From contig NC_041016.1 in the NCBI RefSeq assembly GCF_004193775.1, positions 10,627,395-10,691,394 of the forward strand: 64,000 nucleotides of DNA, given 5' to 3'. The DNA is from Glycine soja. Its lineage: Eukaryota > Streptophyta > Magnoliopsida > Fabales > Fabaceae. The position numbers were made by a program, and so were the translations under genes. Of the stretch, positions 11,701 through 23,954 are shown one piece after another. Position 1 is the stretch's first letter, and every line of letters begins with the position of its first letter. Below the pieces are notes generated by a model. It saw nothing but the letters and a program-made list of their open reading frames with translations. It was not told the origin of the DNA and did not search any database.

Positions 11701-14700
11701 TTTAAATTTTGGTAGAAAAAAGTAAATTGAAAATATGGGTTGTTTTCTGCTTGAGTTTGCATGAAAATACCAAACATCAAATTTTACCTAAATTCTCAAA
11801 AGTAAAAAATAGCATACAATATAAACTATAAAAATATTAAAATTACAAATAAACTGATATTAGATGGGGCCGTATTGGATGAGTTACAAGAAAGGCCATT
11901 GTTAAACACACGCTCTTTTTTTGCTATTAACACCCTTCTGTGTTTCGTTTTTTTTTATTTATGAAAATACCTCTCTTCAAAATGTGTTTCCATTGATCAC
12001 TATATGCATTGGAAACACATTTTATTTTATAATAAGAACTTATACAATATCATCTTTTTTACACATCCAAATTCCATCAAGATCTAATAATATCAAAATA
12101 CATATTCATTTTTTCTAGTTAGAAGCATTAACACTTGCTTTTATCAAATTTTGCTTCCATCGAATTTTGCCACATAGGGTCACTCGGTACTATGGTATTG
12201 CCCCAAGCACTTGGCATATCTTCGTTAGGAAAAAAAATATGTGCCAACTTCCATCCACGATGATGATGATAAATTTTGAATAAAGTTGGGAAATTACTGA
12301 TTAAAATTAAAATAGAAATATGTTTTCATTTTGATATTTGTTTCCGCTTTGATTATTTATCAATAATCAAAACGGAATTATATTTTTGTAGGATCATGTT
12401 AGAACGGAAACATATTATCATTCTATATAAGTTTCATGGAACATGTTTGTGTTTTTGAGTGCAACAACGAAAAAAAAGAAGAAGAAAACAAATTTACCTC
12501 CACCAGGTCTCTATATTTGGCGGGATCTTAAGTAATGAATCACAGCATTTATCATAGTTTATTTTAGAAATACATTGATAATATTTTCATTATTCGATTT
12601 AGTTCTATCTAAATGGGCTAGAAATTGCAAGTTAGCTGTTAAGCCCAGAACAATAGACGTTAAATTGACAACTTCATGTAGGCCATTGTTTATTGGTGTC
12701 CACTTTTTTTGCTAATGGCACTTCCCAGCTTTTAAAAAAGCAAGAAAGTTACCATTATAATCCAAGTCAATTCCATTTCTCTTTTGCTCCAAGCTCTTCC
12801 TCTCTTGGAGGAAAATTTGCTCTCTTTTGCTCTTATTTGGTTTTTTTCTTTGTTCTACGCAAAAACGGAAACATGTTCCATGGGACCTATATAAAATGGT
12901 AGCGGGTTTCAATTTTCTTTTAAAGTAATGAGTAATGCATCTCGTAGTTTAACATGATAGATAAAGAAAGGTTCGAATTTTGATTTACTAGTAGAAGTTT
13001 TTATATTTAATAACTGGCTCTCTAATCTTATATAAAAAAAAACTGGCTCTCTATCAAATTTACCTCTAAAAAACTTAGTATCATATGTGAGGAAATAAAA
13101 GAAAAAGCATAAAACTCGCGTAGAATCTCTCAAAATAATTTTTTTAGATACAATAATAAAATTAAGAAAGGAGTTGAAATTCTTTCAATAAAAGAGATAC
13201 ATACATAAATATACTCTTATATTTTTATTTTATGTATTTTTTTTCAATAAACATATGCCATAAATTAAATACTAATTGTGGATTTCGAAGTAAATTTATC
13301 AAAACATAATAAATTTCATTTATGGTCAAGGTATTCTAAAAAGAAAAATTGACTCACAAAATATTTAATACTAATTATTTTTCATCATAAAAAATTAATA
13401 TTTAAATATTTCAAACACGATATTATCGATGAAAAGCGTCTTGATGTTTGAATAAGTTATATGTTAATCTTAGATTGTGTTCGGGTAAGGTTAGAGAAAA
13501 AAAAAGGTTTATTTTTTAAATAACCTTTTCCTTAAAACTTTCTTTTGGAAACTACTCCTTTATAATCTTTTAAAAAAAAATCACTTTTTTAGTTTTTCAG
13601 CACTATATTAGAGATTGGTTTGTGGCTGTGTACATCTTGTAGAGATTGTTTTGCTTCTAAATAATAAAAATAAAGAAAAGCAGGCAGTATCAACTATCAA
13701 GGTAGTCAAAACACACAAATTAAAAGAATTACATGAAACTTCTCCAAAGAAACAAGAAATCACCTTGTGCAAATAACAAAAGGATAACAAAGAAACCTAG
13801 TTTGATAAAAGAAAAAAAACTTGTCCATCATATTTTGTAATTGGTTAGTGACGATGTCTTCTGCTTTGAGGATCAGAATTCGCAAGCAAAAGAAAAAAAC
13901 AAAGAACCTAAGGGGCAAGGAGAAGAAGAGAACAATGATTTAGTGAGTCTATACAGAAGAGAAAGCATTCCTTTTTATAGGTAGACAAAAATTATTATAT
14001 TTTTTCCAGTAGTAAATATGATTGACCAGAAATAATAAGTAATAAATAGGTATCATAAATATAATTTAAAATTTTGTGTCTAGTTTTTTCGTATATAATT
14101 ATCATCATAAACGTAAATTTAATTTTTGTTACTATTTTTAATTACATAAATAATATATTAATACAATAGACTTAAATAAAAAATATTATGCTTCCTTTTT
14201 CAAACTTTGAAAAAAAGTGAGATATACTTTTGTCAAAACCTGATACTATGCAGACAAACATGTTTAGCAAGATATTTTATATAATAGTAGCCTCTAACCC
14301 GCGCGTACATGTCTTCTGGTTATTCATTTAGCAAGCATCGGGATTTTTTGTTGCAAGGTAGGAATAAAAAATGCATTTTTTGTTCTGTTTTTTTATTCTT
14401 CTAAGTTTTCAAAATTCTCATTTTACACTTATTTAAGCATCGTGTCAATAACATAGGATAATTGAAGTTATATAATTGGACTGATAATTTATTTATTTAA
14501 AAAATAAATGAAAATAACTTATAAACTTTGATAATTTTACCTTATTCAACTATAATTTAACTAATGAATAAGATGTACACAAATTATACTGTTATTTAAT
14601 TACAAAATTATCATAATAATTTATTATTTTCTATAACAATTGTTTTATAAGTTATACAGAAAAAATTATGATTGATTAATGATAAAAAAATTAACAAATA

Positions 14701-15257
14701 AAATAAAAAGTGAGAGATATGAAAAAAATAATAGTAATACACATAATATTCATGAGTTAGCTTCTCACAACATTCAAAGGAGGTCGTGCACTTTTTTCAA
14801 TACATGCCAATTGTGAGCCTCACCAATACTCTTTTACCCTTCAAAAAAGTAAACTTTCTCAGTTTTTTTGTTCAGTTTTTAGCACATACTCTATTCTTTG
14901 TTTAGTTTTTAGATGTTGAGTTTTTTTTATCATTATGAAATAAAAATAGAATCATTGGAACGAAACATTCTTTTAACAACATTGGTATCAGATCATAACA
15001 TTGGGCATTAAAGCATTTAATTTCAAGTACTACATGGTTAATTGGCTAAGAACAAAGTATACACACCAAAACAAAATAACAGCTTAGAAAGTCTTGACAC
15101 ACAAGATCCATGACCATGAGAGCTAAACCACCATTGATATTTGATTAATTGTCTAAGAACAAAATATGCACACCAAAACAAAATAATAAGTTAGAAAGTC
15201 TTGACACACATGATCTTAAACCATGACACCTGAAGCACAATTTCGAGGTCCAACTAT
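8746..15257. other. Long AT-rich intergenic region with degenerate repeats
   Basis: No gene is supported. Fragments of dispersed repeats can be seen: related blocks with AACGGAAACAT and CTATATAA near 12.40 and 12.87 kb, and a repeated AACTGGCTCTCTA at about 13.01 and 13.05 kb. A 75-80-base direct repeat lies at about 15,040-15,118 and 15,145-15,226 (CACCAAAACAAAATAA, AGAAAGTCTTGACACACA). None can be assigned to a named element by eye. Confidence 0.5.
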
Positions 15258-15935
15258 TCATTCATTCTTGATATGCTTCTTGGTAGTTGAGAGCTGAGCA
15301 AAAAGAAATTGTTTAGGAAAATTATCATCTAGAAAGACATCAGCTAAACCGTACTTGGCTGGAGTAACAGACACTTCATGTTGTGAATCATGGTTAGGTA
15401 CTTCATCCATAGCTTTCTTGGTTGGAGATGCAGCCATAATTGCTTGCATTAGTTCAGGATCATCAGATATATTTTTTCACAGATGAACCCTATATTTGGA
15501 CTGGACCTTGATTTTAAATGCAAGAGTACCACCCTTAGATAGACATAAACAAAACAGTTAACATATTAGGGAAACGGTCATTAATAATATAAATAAAAAG
15601 AAAGATAGGAGTAAGTGAAACATATAAACACACACAACAAATATCATGTTATTTAATTTTTGTGCAGATTTCCCTATAAGTTCTATGCACTCATCATCCC
15701 AGAGTACAAAATTGAAACTTTGTTTCTTGCGATACACCATCACTTCTAGCTTATACCTTTTACACACAAATACAATTGGCTCACAAAAGAATTTAACAAT
15801 AAAATAAAATCTAATTTAATGTGTAATGGTAAACTAAAAGTACACAACCTTACTATACTCCCTTCATTGTACTTCCCACGTGAACATTTGAATGGTCCAT
15901 GTTCTAGTACAACACTCTTGTTGCACTTCACACAT
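15258..15935 (-). pseudogene. Replication protein A (RPA1)-like C-terminal fragment, broken
   Basis: On the minus strand three blocks in exon-like order resemble the C-terminal OB-fold of the plant RPA 70-kDa subunit family. The first is a Cys-rich piece (CNKSV, HGPFKCSRG, about 15,931-15,846). The second is RYKLEVMV, NFVLWDDECIELIGKSA (about 15,765-15,650). The third is GGTLAFKIKVQSKYRV, DDPELMQAIMAASPTKK (about 15,535-15,258). The third block is interrupted by a TGA near 15,482, and no N-terminal DNA-binding domains are visible upstream. It is therefore a gene fragment. RPA-like fragments in legumes derive either from the large RPA1-like family or from Helitrons that captured it. I see no Helitron ends, so the origin is open. 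Confidence 0.55.
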
Positions 15936-16017
15936 CATGCATAACACTATCCATGATTAAGTACGATAAATACATGACCATCATAACTACATACAAAGAA
16001 AAGACAGCCCACAAAGT

Positions 16018-16534
16018 AACTGACCTTTCTTTAATAATAATAACAATAATTAAACAAAACCAAAAAAATAACACAAATTAAGAGAGAATAGAAAGAAAAC
16101 TTGTGTCATCACAACATAAAAAAGGGCCTTCAGCTAGCGCATATATAATAATAATAATATTAATTAAACAAAACAAAAAAATAATACAAATTAAGAAAGA
16201 GTAGGAAGAAGACCTGACAGAATAGCGAAAACTGTTTTAACTTAGAACAACAAAACCAATAAAATAACGAAGAAAAAAAACATTCAATAGGCAAAGAATA
16301 CCGTATTAGGCATGCAAGATCAGTGTTACTATCGAAAAGGAAACAAACACGCATATCAACAAAGCAAAAAATAACCTTGTCAATTAGAGCCTACATAATA
16401 ATAATAATAATAATGATAATAATAATAATAATAATAATAATAAAACAAAACCAAAAAATAACACAAATTAAGAGAGAGCAGAAAGAAGACTTGTGTCATC
16501 ACAACATAAAAAAGGGCCTTCAGCTAGCGCTTAC

Positions 16535-16600
<66 letters not shown>

Positions 16601-16825
16601 CAAAACAAAAAAAATAACACAAATTAAGAGAGAGTAGAAAAAAGACCTAACTGAGCAGCGAAAACTGTTTTAACTTGGAACAACAAAACCAATAAAACAA
16701 CGAAGAAAAGAATATTCAATAGGCAAAGAATAGCGTATTAGGCAGCAAGATAAGTGTTACTACCTGAAAGGAAGCAAACATGCATATCAGCAAAGCAAAA
16801 ACTAACCTTATCTGCTAGAGCCTAC

Positions 16826-16883
<58 letters not shown>

Positions 16884-16998
16884 CAACAACAACAATAACA
16901 ACAATAACAACAATAATTAAACAAAACCAAAAAATAGCACAAATTAGGAGAGAGCACAAAGAAGACCTGCGTCATCACAACCTTCAGCTAGCGCTTAC

Positions 16999-17043
<45 letters not shown>

Positions 17044-17275
17044 CAAAACAAAAAAATAACACAAATTAAGAGAGTAGAAAGAAGACCTGACGGAGCAGCA
17101 AAAACTGCTTTAACTTGGAACAACAAAACCAACAAAATAACGAAGAAAAGAATATTTAATAGGCAAAGAATATCGTATTAGACAGGCAAGATCATTGTTA
17201 CTACCGGAAAGGAAGCAAACATGCATATCAACAAAGCAAAAAATAACTTTGTCTGCTAGAGCCTACATAATAATG

Positions 17276-17315
<40 letters not shown>

Positions 17316-17960
17316 CAACAACAATAATTAAACAAAACTAAAAAATAACACAAATTAAGAGAGAGTAGAAAAAAGATTTGTGTCATCACAACATACAAAA
17401 GGGTCTTCAGCTAGCACCTACATAATAATAATAATAATTATAATAATAACAACAACAACAATAATTAAACAAAATAACAAATAACACAAATTAAGAGAGG
17501 GTAGAAAGAAGACTTGACAGAGCAGCGAAAACTGCTTTAATTTGAAACAACAAAATAACGAAGAAAAGAACATTCAATAGACAAATAATACCGTATTAGG
17601 TAGGCAAGATCAGTGTTACTACCGGAAAGGGAGCAAACATGCATATCGGCACAACAAAAAATAACCTTGTCAACTAGGGCCTACATAATAATAATAGTAA
17701 TAACAATAATTAAACAAAACCAAAAAATAACACAAATTAAGAGAGAGTAGAAAGAAGACATGTGTCATCACAACATACAAAAAGGCCTTCAGCTAACGCC
17801 TACATAAGAATAATAATAATAACAATAATTAAACAAAACAAAAAAATAATTATTAGAAAGAAGACATGTGTCATCACAACATACAAAAAGGCCTTCAGCT
17901 AGCGCCTACATAAGAATAATAATAATAACAATAATTAAACAAAACAAAAAAATAATTATT
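16018..17960. repeat. Two-subunit tandem array with embedded (AAT)n microsatellites
   Basis: Two related subunits alternate. Subunit A runs from an (AAT)n tract through AAACAAAACC, ACACAAATTAAGAGAGAG and TTGTGTCATCACAACATA to GGCCTTCAGCTAGC. Subunit B shares the first half, then continues with GACCTGACAGAGCAGCGAAA, CAACAAAACCAATAAAATAA, AGGCAAAGAATA, ATCAGTGTTACTAC and ATGCATATCA to CTAGAGCCTACATAA. B copies begin near 16,140, 16,531, 16,995 and 17,419; A copies begin near 16,018, 16,394, 16,826, 17,268, 17,691 and 17,807. The A+B period is roughly 400-460 bases and varies mainly with the length of the (AAT)n tract, which sits at the same place in each copy. The array decays to short A-only units at its right end. 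The poly-isoleucine frames here are not genes. Confidence 0.9.
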
Positions 17961-17970
17961 GTTATTAGGC

Positions 17971-18123
17971 AAAAAGTTATGACAGGGTAAAAAAAATCAG
18001 CTAGATTGATGGTGATTTTTGAGGTATGGGATTTTTTTTCAATATTGATATAGTTCATAGTGACAATCTAGCAACCACACCGTCAAAAAGTTATGGCAGG
18101 GTAAAAAAAATTAGCTAGATTGA
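17971..18123. repeat. Direct repeat of about 40 bp
   Basis: AAAAAGTTATG(A/G)CAGGGTAAAAAAAAT(C/T)AGCTAGATTGA occurs at 17,971-18,010 and again at about 18,085-18,123, just right of the tandem array. Confidence 0.8.
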
Positions 18124-19290
18124 ATTACTATGATAGCAAGCTTTAACAAATTACAAAGCAAGAAAACAAACTTAGAGATGCATATTAATATAAAAAAAAA
18201 ATTACTTAATCACACTTTCTCCCCGACAAACCCCACTAGAAACTCATTCAAAGACAAAGATTCAAATTATTAAGCGAAATTAAATGGGAAGTTGAAATCC
18301 ATCAACCAGGGAATGACACGTATCAGTGGCAGCAAGAAAAAAGGTGCAAAAAAATGGAAGGACAAAATGACCAAAAAATCAAGAAAAGTACCACATGTCA
18401 AACTCTCATGTACGAGCATAATAGGAATTTTATGGGCATTCTCTTCAATAATTGTCTTTTATATAACATGTAATATGATGATATGATATAATATTTTTAT
18501 CATAGTTTCTCAGGTGTGTGCTGATAATCTCAGTTAATAATCGTCTCTTATATAATATGATAAATAAATTTTAAATCATATTATTATAATATTCTCAATT
18601 TTGGAAGTTTTTATTAAAATTTTCCATTTTATTTTATATGATTATATAGTTTAAAATATGGATCAAAATTAGTAAGTAGTAATTAATAATGTGGATATTC
18701 ATGAAAAAAAATCATAATAATGGTCAAAATAAATTAAAACAAAAATTCATATTAACTATATATAAAAAAGAAAATGAGAGAGTATAATTTACCCTACATT
18801 ATTTTCCCACCATGTAAATTGTAGATTCCCACCATGTAGATTGTAGAAGGGTGTTTAGTGTTAAAAAAAGAAGAAGAAGATATCAGTGTTTTAAAGATAT
18901 TGGTTAAAATATTTAAAATAAAAATATATTTATTAAAAGATGACAAATTATATTATTTATAAATTTTTTATATTCTTTCATAATTTATATGATAAATAAT
19001 TTTTCCTTTTAAATTATAGAAGAATATAAAAAAATCATAAATAAAGTAATTTTTTTTCTCTAATATATATATTTTTACTTTAAATTTTTTAAAAATATCC
19101 TAAAAATACTTGTACAAAAGACGAAAAAGAAAAAGGGGTTGAGTGTTCTTCCTCACCGGTGTGCGGCCACAACTTTAAAATATCTCACGTTATATCACAT
19201 TAGCCTGACGAGATTCGGCGGGTCCCACCCGAAAAGACCATCATCGTCTGAGAAGCTACTCAGCACCGTATCCCAAACTCGGATTCTTCT
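18124..19290. other. AT-rich intergenic region
   Basis: No coding frame is supported. Base composition rises in GC after about 19,140, marking the approach to the FAH promoter. Confidence 0.5.
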
Positions 19291-19293
19291 TAT

Positions 19294-19349
19294 CCAATAG
19301 AATCTTGCCACGTCATCAAAACTCTACACATCTTTCTGATCCTCACGTG
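19294..19349 (+). promoter_or_regulatory. Promoter motifs of the FAH gene
   Basis: A CCAAT box at 19,294-19,298, a CCACGTCA bZIP-type ACGT core at 19,308-19,315 and a palindromic G-box CACGTG at 19,344-19,349 lie in a GC-richer block just before the presumed first exon. They are typical plant promoter motifs. Activity is inferred. Confidence 0.45.
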
Positions 19350-19432
19350 AGCGTTGGCGCAGGCGATCCCGCCATAGTGCCAGGCTGTCACTGGCTAGAA
19401 TCCAACGCGGATAGAGATATTATTATTCATCG

Positions 19433-19638
19433 ATGCCGTGGAAACGAACGGCTGAGATTCCCTCTCGCACGCTTTTTCTAAACAAAAACTCAACGCGCCA
19501 CTGTCTATCCCTTTTCCATTGCTCGACGTGGCGGAGAAGGTTGGGGTGCTTCCTCTCTCTCCGGTTAGGGAAAGAAACGCACTTTTTGGTTTTGGTTTTG
19601 GATTTCGATCTCACTGCATTGCCTTCTGCTACTGCTAG
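19433..19638 (+). other. Probable leader exon of FAH with an in-frame upstream ATG
   Basis: A non-coding first exon is inferred from the GC-rich, C/T-rich block ending GCTAG at 19,638 before a GTTTGT donor. The matching acceptor (TTCAG) ends at 20,611. An ATG at 19,433 opens a frame of 68 codons plus two bases. With this splice it reads directly into the FAH start region (AG+T, TGC, ATG ATG). A 70-residue N-terminal extension rich in Arg, Ser and Leu is therefore formally possible. The transcription start and the donor are not verified, so the exon boundaries are tentative. Confidence 0.45.
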
Positions 19639-20615
19639 GTTTGTTCTCTCCATTCACGTACGGTTTCTACTTTCTAGATCTAGAATTGATTTAATTGTTT
19701 CGTTTCAGCATTGCTGTGTTTCTACGGTTATCATGTGCTCTTTGCTAGATGTGAATTTCAAGCGTGTATGTTTTTTGTTTATAGTGATTTTAGAGGTTTT
19801 GCCACTTCAATTTGCTGCTCAATTGGATCCGTGCACTTTCGGTGATACCTGTTCAACTTTTAATTGGTGGCACTGCTAACTATTTGCTGATTCGAGTTCA
19901 GATTTCTGTTTTATATCCTAGCAGACGAGCCAGTTTTGAGGATTTGTTTCCGTACTGTATACTGAGCATTGGTGATTATTGTTGAGGAAAAGAAAATATC
20001 CATTTAATTTTTAATTTTTAAAGTATTTTTTTAATTTTAGTTTTTTAGTTCATAGATTATAAATTTTTGGGGTATTTATGCATGTGAGATTATTGTTTGT
20101 TTTTTTGTTTGATGTTGATGATAAGTAGTTTGGCATGTTTTTAGTTGGATGAAAACGACGCTGGTCGGTTCTAGTACCTATAAGGGTGTGATAGGGGTCC
20201 GTTTGTTTTTATAAATTGCGTGCGTCTTATCATTGTTTTGCAAGTTTGCAGCGTGAAATAGTTCTTAGAGCAACCACCACGTAAGCTTTGGCATGGAGTA
20301 ATGATAACTAGAGAACCTTTTTGCAATGTGGCACTATAAGTCTATATAAGACTATAGACAAATAAGATTATTGAAAATGAATTGTTTCTTTGTTCTTTTT
20401 GGCAACTCGCCTTCCTAGCTTTTTCCCTACAAAAAAGGATAAAAATCAATGCCGTCAGGAAGGCAAGATAAAACAATACTTGTGAAGTTTCCTAACCCAT
20501 GTGGCATGTAGTGAGTGATGCATATCATGCTTTTATATAACATTGTTGTTTTTTTATCATTAAACATACTTCCTGTTAAGTCCTGATACTATTTTTGGTC
20601 TTTGAATTCAGTTGC

Positions 20616-23412
20616 ATGATGGTTGTGCAGAACTTTGTAGTTGATTTGAATAAGGCCCTTGTTTTCCAGGTAAAGGCAAAACCCCTTGAGATCTTCTTTC
20701 TAACATGTTCTCCATGCTCTTTCTTCCCATAGTTTTCAAGTTTCATATAAGTCTTGTTTCTGTTTATGTATGATCTCAGGTTGAGATAGCAAGTAGTTAG
20801 TTTTTGCTTTGTATACGAAGTAATCTCTTGTTGAGTCTGATCTTATTTTCAATGTTTTAAAGGTTGGGCATCTTGGAGAAGCTTATGAAGAGTGGGTTCA
20901 CCAGCCCATTGTCAGCAAGGAAGGCCCCCGTTTCTTTGAAAATGAGATTCTGGAGGTATGCCCTTTAACTACAGATAAAACTATAAAACCAAGCCTGGCC
21001 TCACCAAGAGAGGTTGTCTAGATGGACTAATTGATGCCATATTGCCATTGGCTTAATAAAAAACCAAGCTTTTAGTAAAACCGTTTAGAGCAAGTTTTTT
21101 TTTTTTCCCAATGGTTTCGCCTTGCTCCTCTGCCTTTTCAATTTGACCATATTCCACTTGATCTACTTTTCTTCTCATGAATCTTCTGTTGGTTTTTTCT
21201 CATATGATTAAGTTTTATCAGGTGAGTTTAAGTCATATTGTCCTGAATAGTTGCTAATCCTAGTTTCTCCATGACTATTCACCTTTAATCTTGTTTTTCC
21301 TTTCATATGTTTCTACTTTTCAGCTCATTCATTAACCTCAGTGTTCCCATTACCACTAGAGTTATGTTTGGCTATCGTTGATTCTTCTCTACGCAACATT
21401 TACTAGCATAAACATTTCCGGTTTCATAGCTTTCTGATGTTGATAAGCATGTTTCAACAAATTTTAACATTATGATCCCATGATCCATTTTTTTAAAAAA
21501 TTGGCCACATTACAAATGGACAAAGATTTAAATTTTAAGTTCTGATAATACATTGAAAAAATTCCATTTGTTATTGACTTGTTATTGCTACTACTTGGAA
21601 CAGTTCTTGACGCGCACAGTCTGGTGGGCAATACCAGTCATTTGGCTGCCAGTTGTATGCTGGTTTATATATAAGTCCATACGAATGGGCCTCAGTTGTC
21701 CTCATTTAGCTCTATTGGTGGTTCTTGGCATTTTTGTTTGGACACTGCTTGAATACTCATTGCATCGTTTTCTTTTCCACATTAAAACAAAGACCTACTG
21801 GTTAGATCTCTTCCTTTCCCCTTTCTTTCCATAGTGTGAACCCGTATGTTAATATTTGCTTGTAATTATGTTTAACTATATCTACTTTGATTAACTTATT
21901 GGTTTGAATAACACTAAGTTTATTTGCTTTTTATTTTGGGGGATTGAATGCTACTTTAGGGGGAATACCTTGCATTATCTTCTCCATGGCTGCCACCATA
22001 AGCACCCCATGGATGGCTTAAGACTCGTTTTCCCTCCTGCTGCAACAGCTATATTATTGATGCCGGTATCTCTTTTTTGCCATACTTTATATTGCATTTT
22101 CCCATACTTTATTGGCTGAGAAAATATTTGTGGGATTTAAATTTTCATCGAAGTTTTTACCATCCATGCTTCCTATAATTGGAAAGACCAAAGGAGTAAC
22201 TTCATTCTTTTTCTCTTTTTCCCTCTACTATCTAAATTACTCATTTAAATTAAGTGTGTCACATTGAATTTTTTTATTTCCCTTTTTCCCTCTAGCATAT
22301 AAATTACTCATTTAAATAGTTAAATGTGTCACGTTGAATTTTTTTATATATTGTTAAGCTACATGCCACTGATATAAAAATTTGGATGGAAAATCACTGA
22401 TTGGACAACATTGGATGTTTGAAGTGAAACTAAGTAGCAGATAGGATTTTCTTTAAATTTGAAATTATTTAGTTTATGTTTGAGGAGATCTTTTAATAAT
22501 TCGGCGATGTTTATATTCTCAATTTGTAATACTAGTTTCAGAAAATCTTAAAAGAATTTTTTTCTTCTGGATTGAGCCACGTATATCACCATTTCTAGCT
22601 TTCTTTTGAAAATGCCCATAAAACTTTTTTGACATTTAATAACATTATTTGATTAGTATGCAGCACCGATATGTCAATATTGGTAAAGATTTAGAGATAA
22701 TTTCTTCACATTATTGCTTAAGGTTCCATGAAGTGATGTTAGTGATTTTGTCTGCTGTGTCCAGTTCTGGAACTTGGTGAAACTCATGGCGACCACTTCA
22801 ACTGCTCCTGCTTTGTTTGGAGGTGGTTTATTGGGTTATGTAATGTATGATTGCACCCATTATTACTTGCACCATGGTCAGCCAAGGACTGAAGTGCCCC
22901 GAAATCTCAAGGTAAAAACTCTTATCTTCAACTGTGGATGATGATTAAATTACCATGCATTGCTTTGCTATATTTATCTAAACGAATTCATCTTGTTCTA
23001 GCACAAATCATTGAAAAGGAAAATAGTTGATGGTTTCACCAGTTCTTAGAAATTGAAGGGCATTAATCTGAGAGTAAGATACAGTGAATGTGAAGGTATC
23101 TTGTCAAGGGATTTGGATCCTCCTTTTCTTAGGAACAAGAGTTTATTTTTTGTTAGATTATCCTGCCAAATGTTCATTTTCTCCTACCCCCCTTTTTTTA
23201 TGTTGCACTTCGTCTTTGAGTGTATCATATACTAGCAATTATGTCCATTTTATTAGCCATGCAAGTTAAATCTTCTTTCTCCCTTTTTTCTGCAGAAGTA
23301 CCACTTGAATCATCACTTTCGGATCCAGGATAAAGGCTTTGGGATCACTTCATCACTATGGGATAAAGTTTTTGGAACACTTCCTCCTAAAATGGATGCC
23401 AAAAGTATGTAA
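20616..23412 (+). CDS. FAH1: Fatty acid (dihydroceramide) 2-hydroxylase, FAH type
   Basis: ER-membrane di-iron enzyme that 2-hydroxylates the N-acyl chain of sphingolipids. Coding exons, all with GT/AG borders: 20,616-20,669; 20,863-20,955; 21,604-21,800; 21,960-22,065; 22,765-22,911; 23,296-23,412. They total 714 nt, a 237-aa protein, the length I recall for Arabidopsis FAH1/FAH2. The start follows the family N-terminus (QNFVVDLNKALVFQVGHLGE). The full set of iron-ligand histidines is present: H103/H108 (HRFLFH), H120/H124/H127/H128/H130 (HYLLHGCHHKH), H182/H186/H187 (HYYLHH) and H202/H205/H206 (HLNHH). Hydrophobic segments lie at about 53-73, 84-100, 137-155 and 163-178. As in other plant FAHs there is no fused cytochrome b5 domain; a separate cytochrome b5 is the known electron donor. 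The reading frame is uninterrupted. The second Met (two adjacent ATGs) is an equally possible start. Confidence 0.94.
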
Positions 23413-23777
23413 ATTACTGTCAAGGGTAGCATATGTTCGTTGGTTAAAATAATAGCAAGTTCAGGAATTCCTGCTTTTATTTATCTAATTTATTTGACCT
23501 CCCCAATCATTGATGTTTTCTGGGGTGTTAGCGTGCCATCATTCGTCAATTTTGTGGTGCCAAAGTTCGACAATTAAACATTCTGTAAAAATTGATTTCT
23601 TGTATCAGATTGATTTATGATGGAAAGCTCACCTTGTGCATACTCCTTTCCGCTGTAACTTCAGTACTTCACTAATATCTCTACGGCTTAGTGTTTTAGT
23701 CCTTCAATTTTGGGGTGTTTTTATTTTTAAGTCCATGAAGGCTGAAATTAAATTTGCTTTTTTTTTATAGTCCATGG
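23413..23777 (+). other. FAH 3' UTR and downstream flank
   Basis: Sequence after the TAA is AT-rich and likely includes the 3' UTR, ending somewhere before the fold-back repeat. No further gene is seen. Confidence 0.45.
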
Positions 23778-23945
23778 ATTTTGAAAATTAGACTTTTTAG
23801 TCCTCCCATGATAAATTGACACTTTGTGATGGATTTAAAATACAAATTCTAACGGTAAAATTAAAAATCAAATTTTGACGACTAAAAACTATTACAAATT
23901 GTTAATTTATCATGGGAAGGACTAAAAATAACAATTTTCAAAACT
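23778..23945. repeat. Fold-back (inverted) repeat
   Basis: The left arm at about 23,778-23,820 (TTTTGAAAATTA, TTTTTAGTCCTCCCATGATA, AATTGAC) pairs with the right arm at about 23,901-23,945 (GTTAATTTATCATGGGAAGG, ACTAAAAATA, ATTTTCAAAA). The arms are about 44 bases long and separated by an 80-base loop. The TTTTAGTCCTTCAATTTT phrase just upstream (near 23,700) is a dispersed-repeat motif, so the full repeat may begin there. Confidence 0.75.
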
Positions 23946-23954
23946 CTTGGGGGG

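Noticed and set aside
16323..17002. Open frames with long isoleucine and threonine runs
   Set aside because: They are translations of (ATA/ATT)n and (ACA)n microsatellites within the tandem array.
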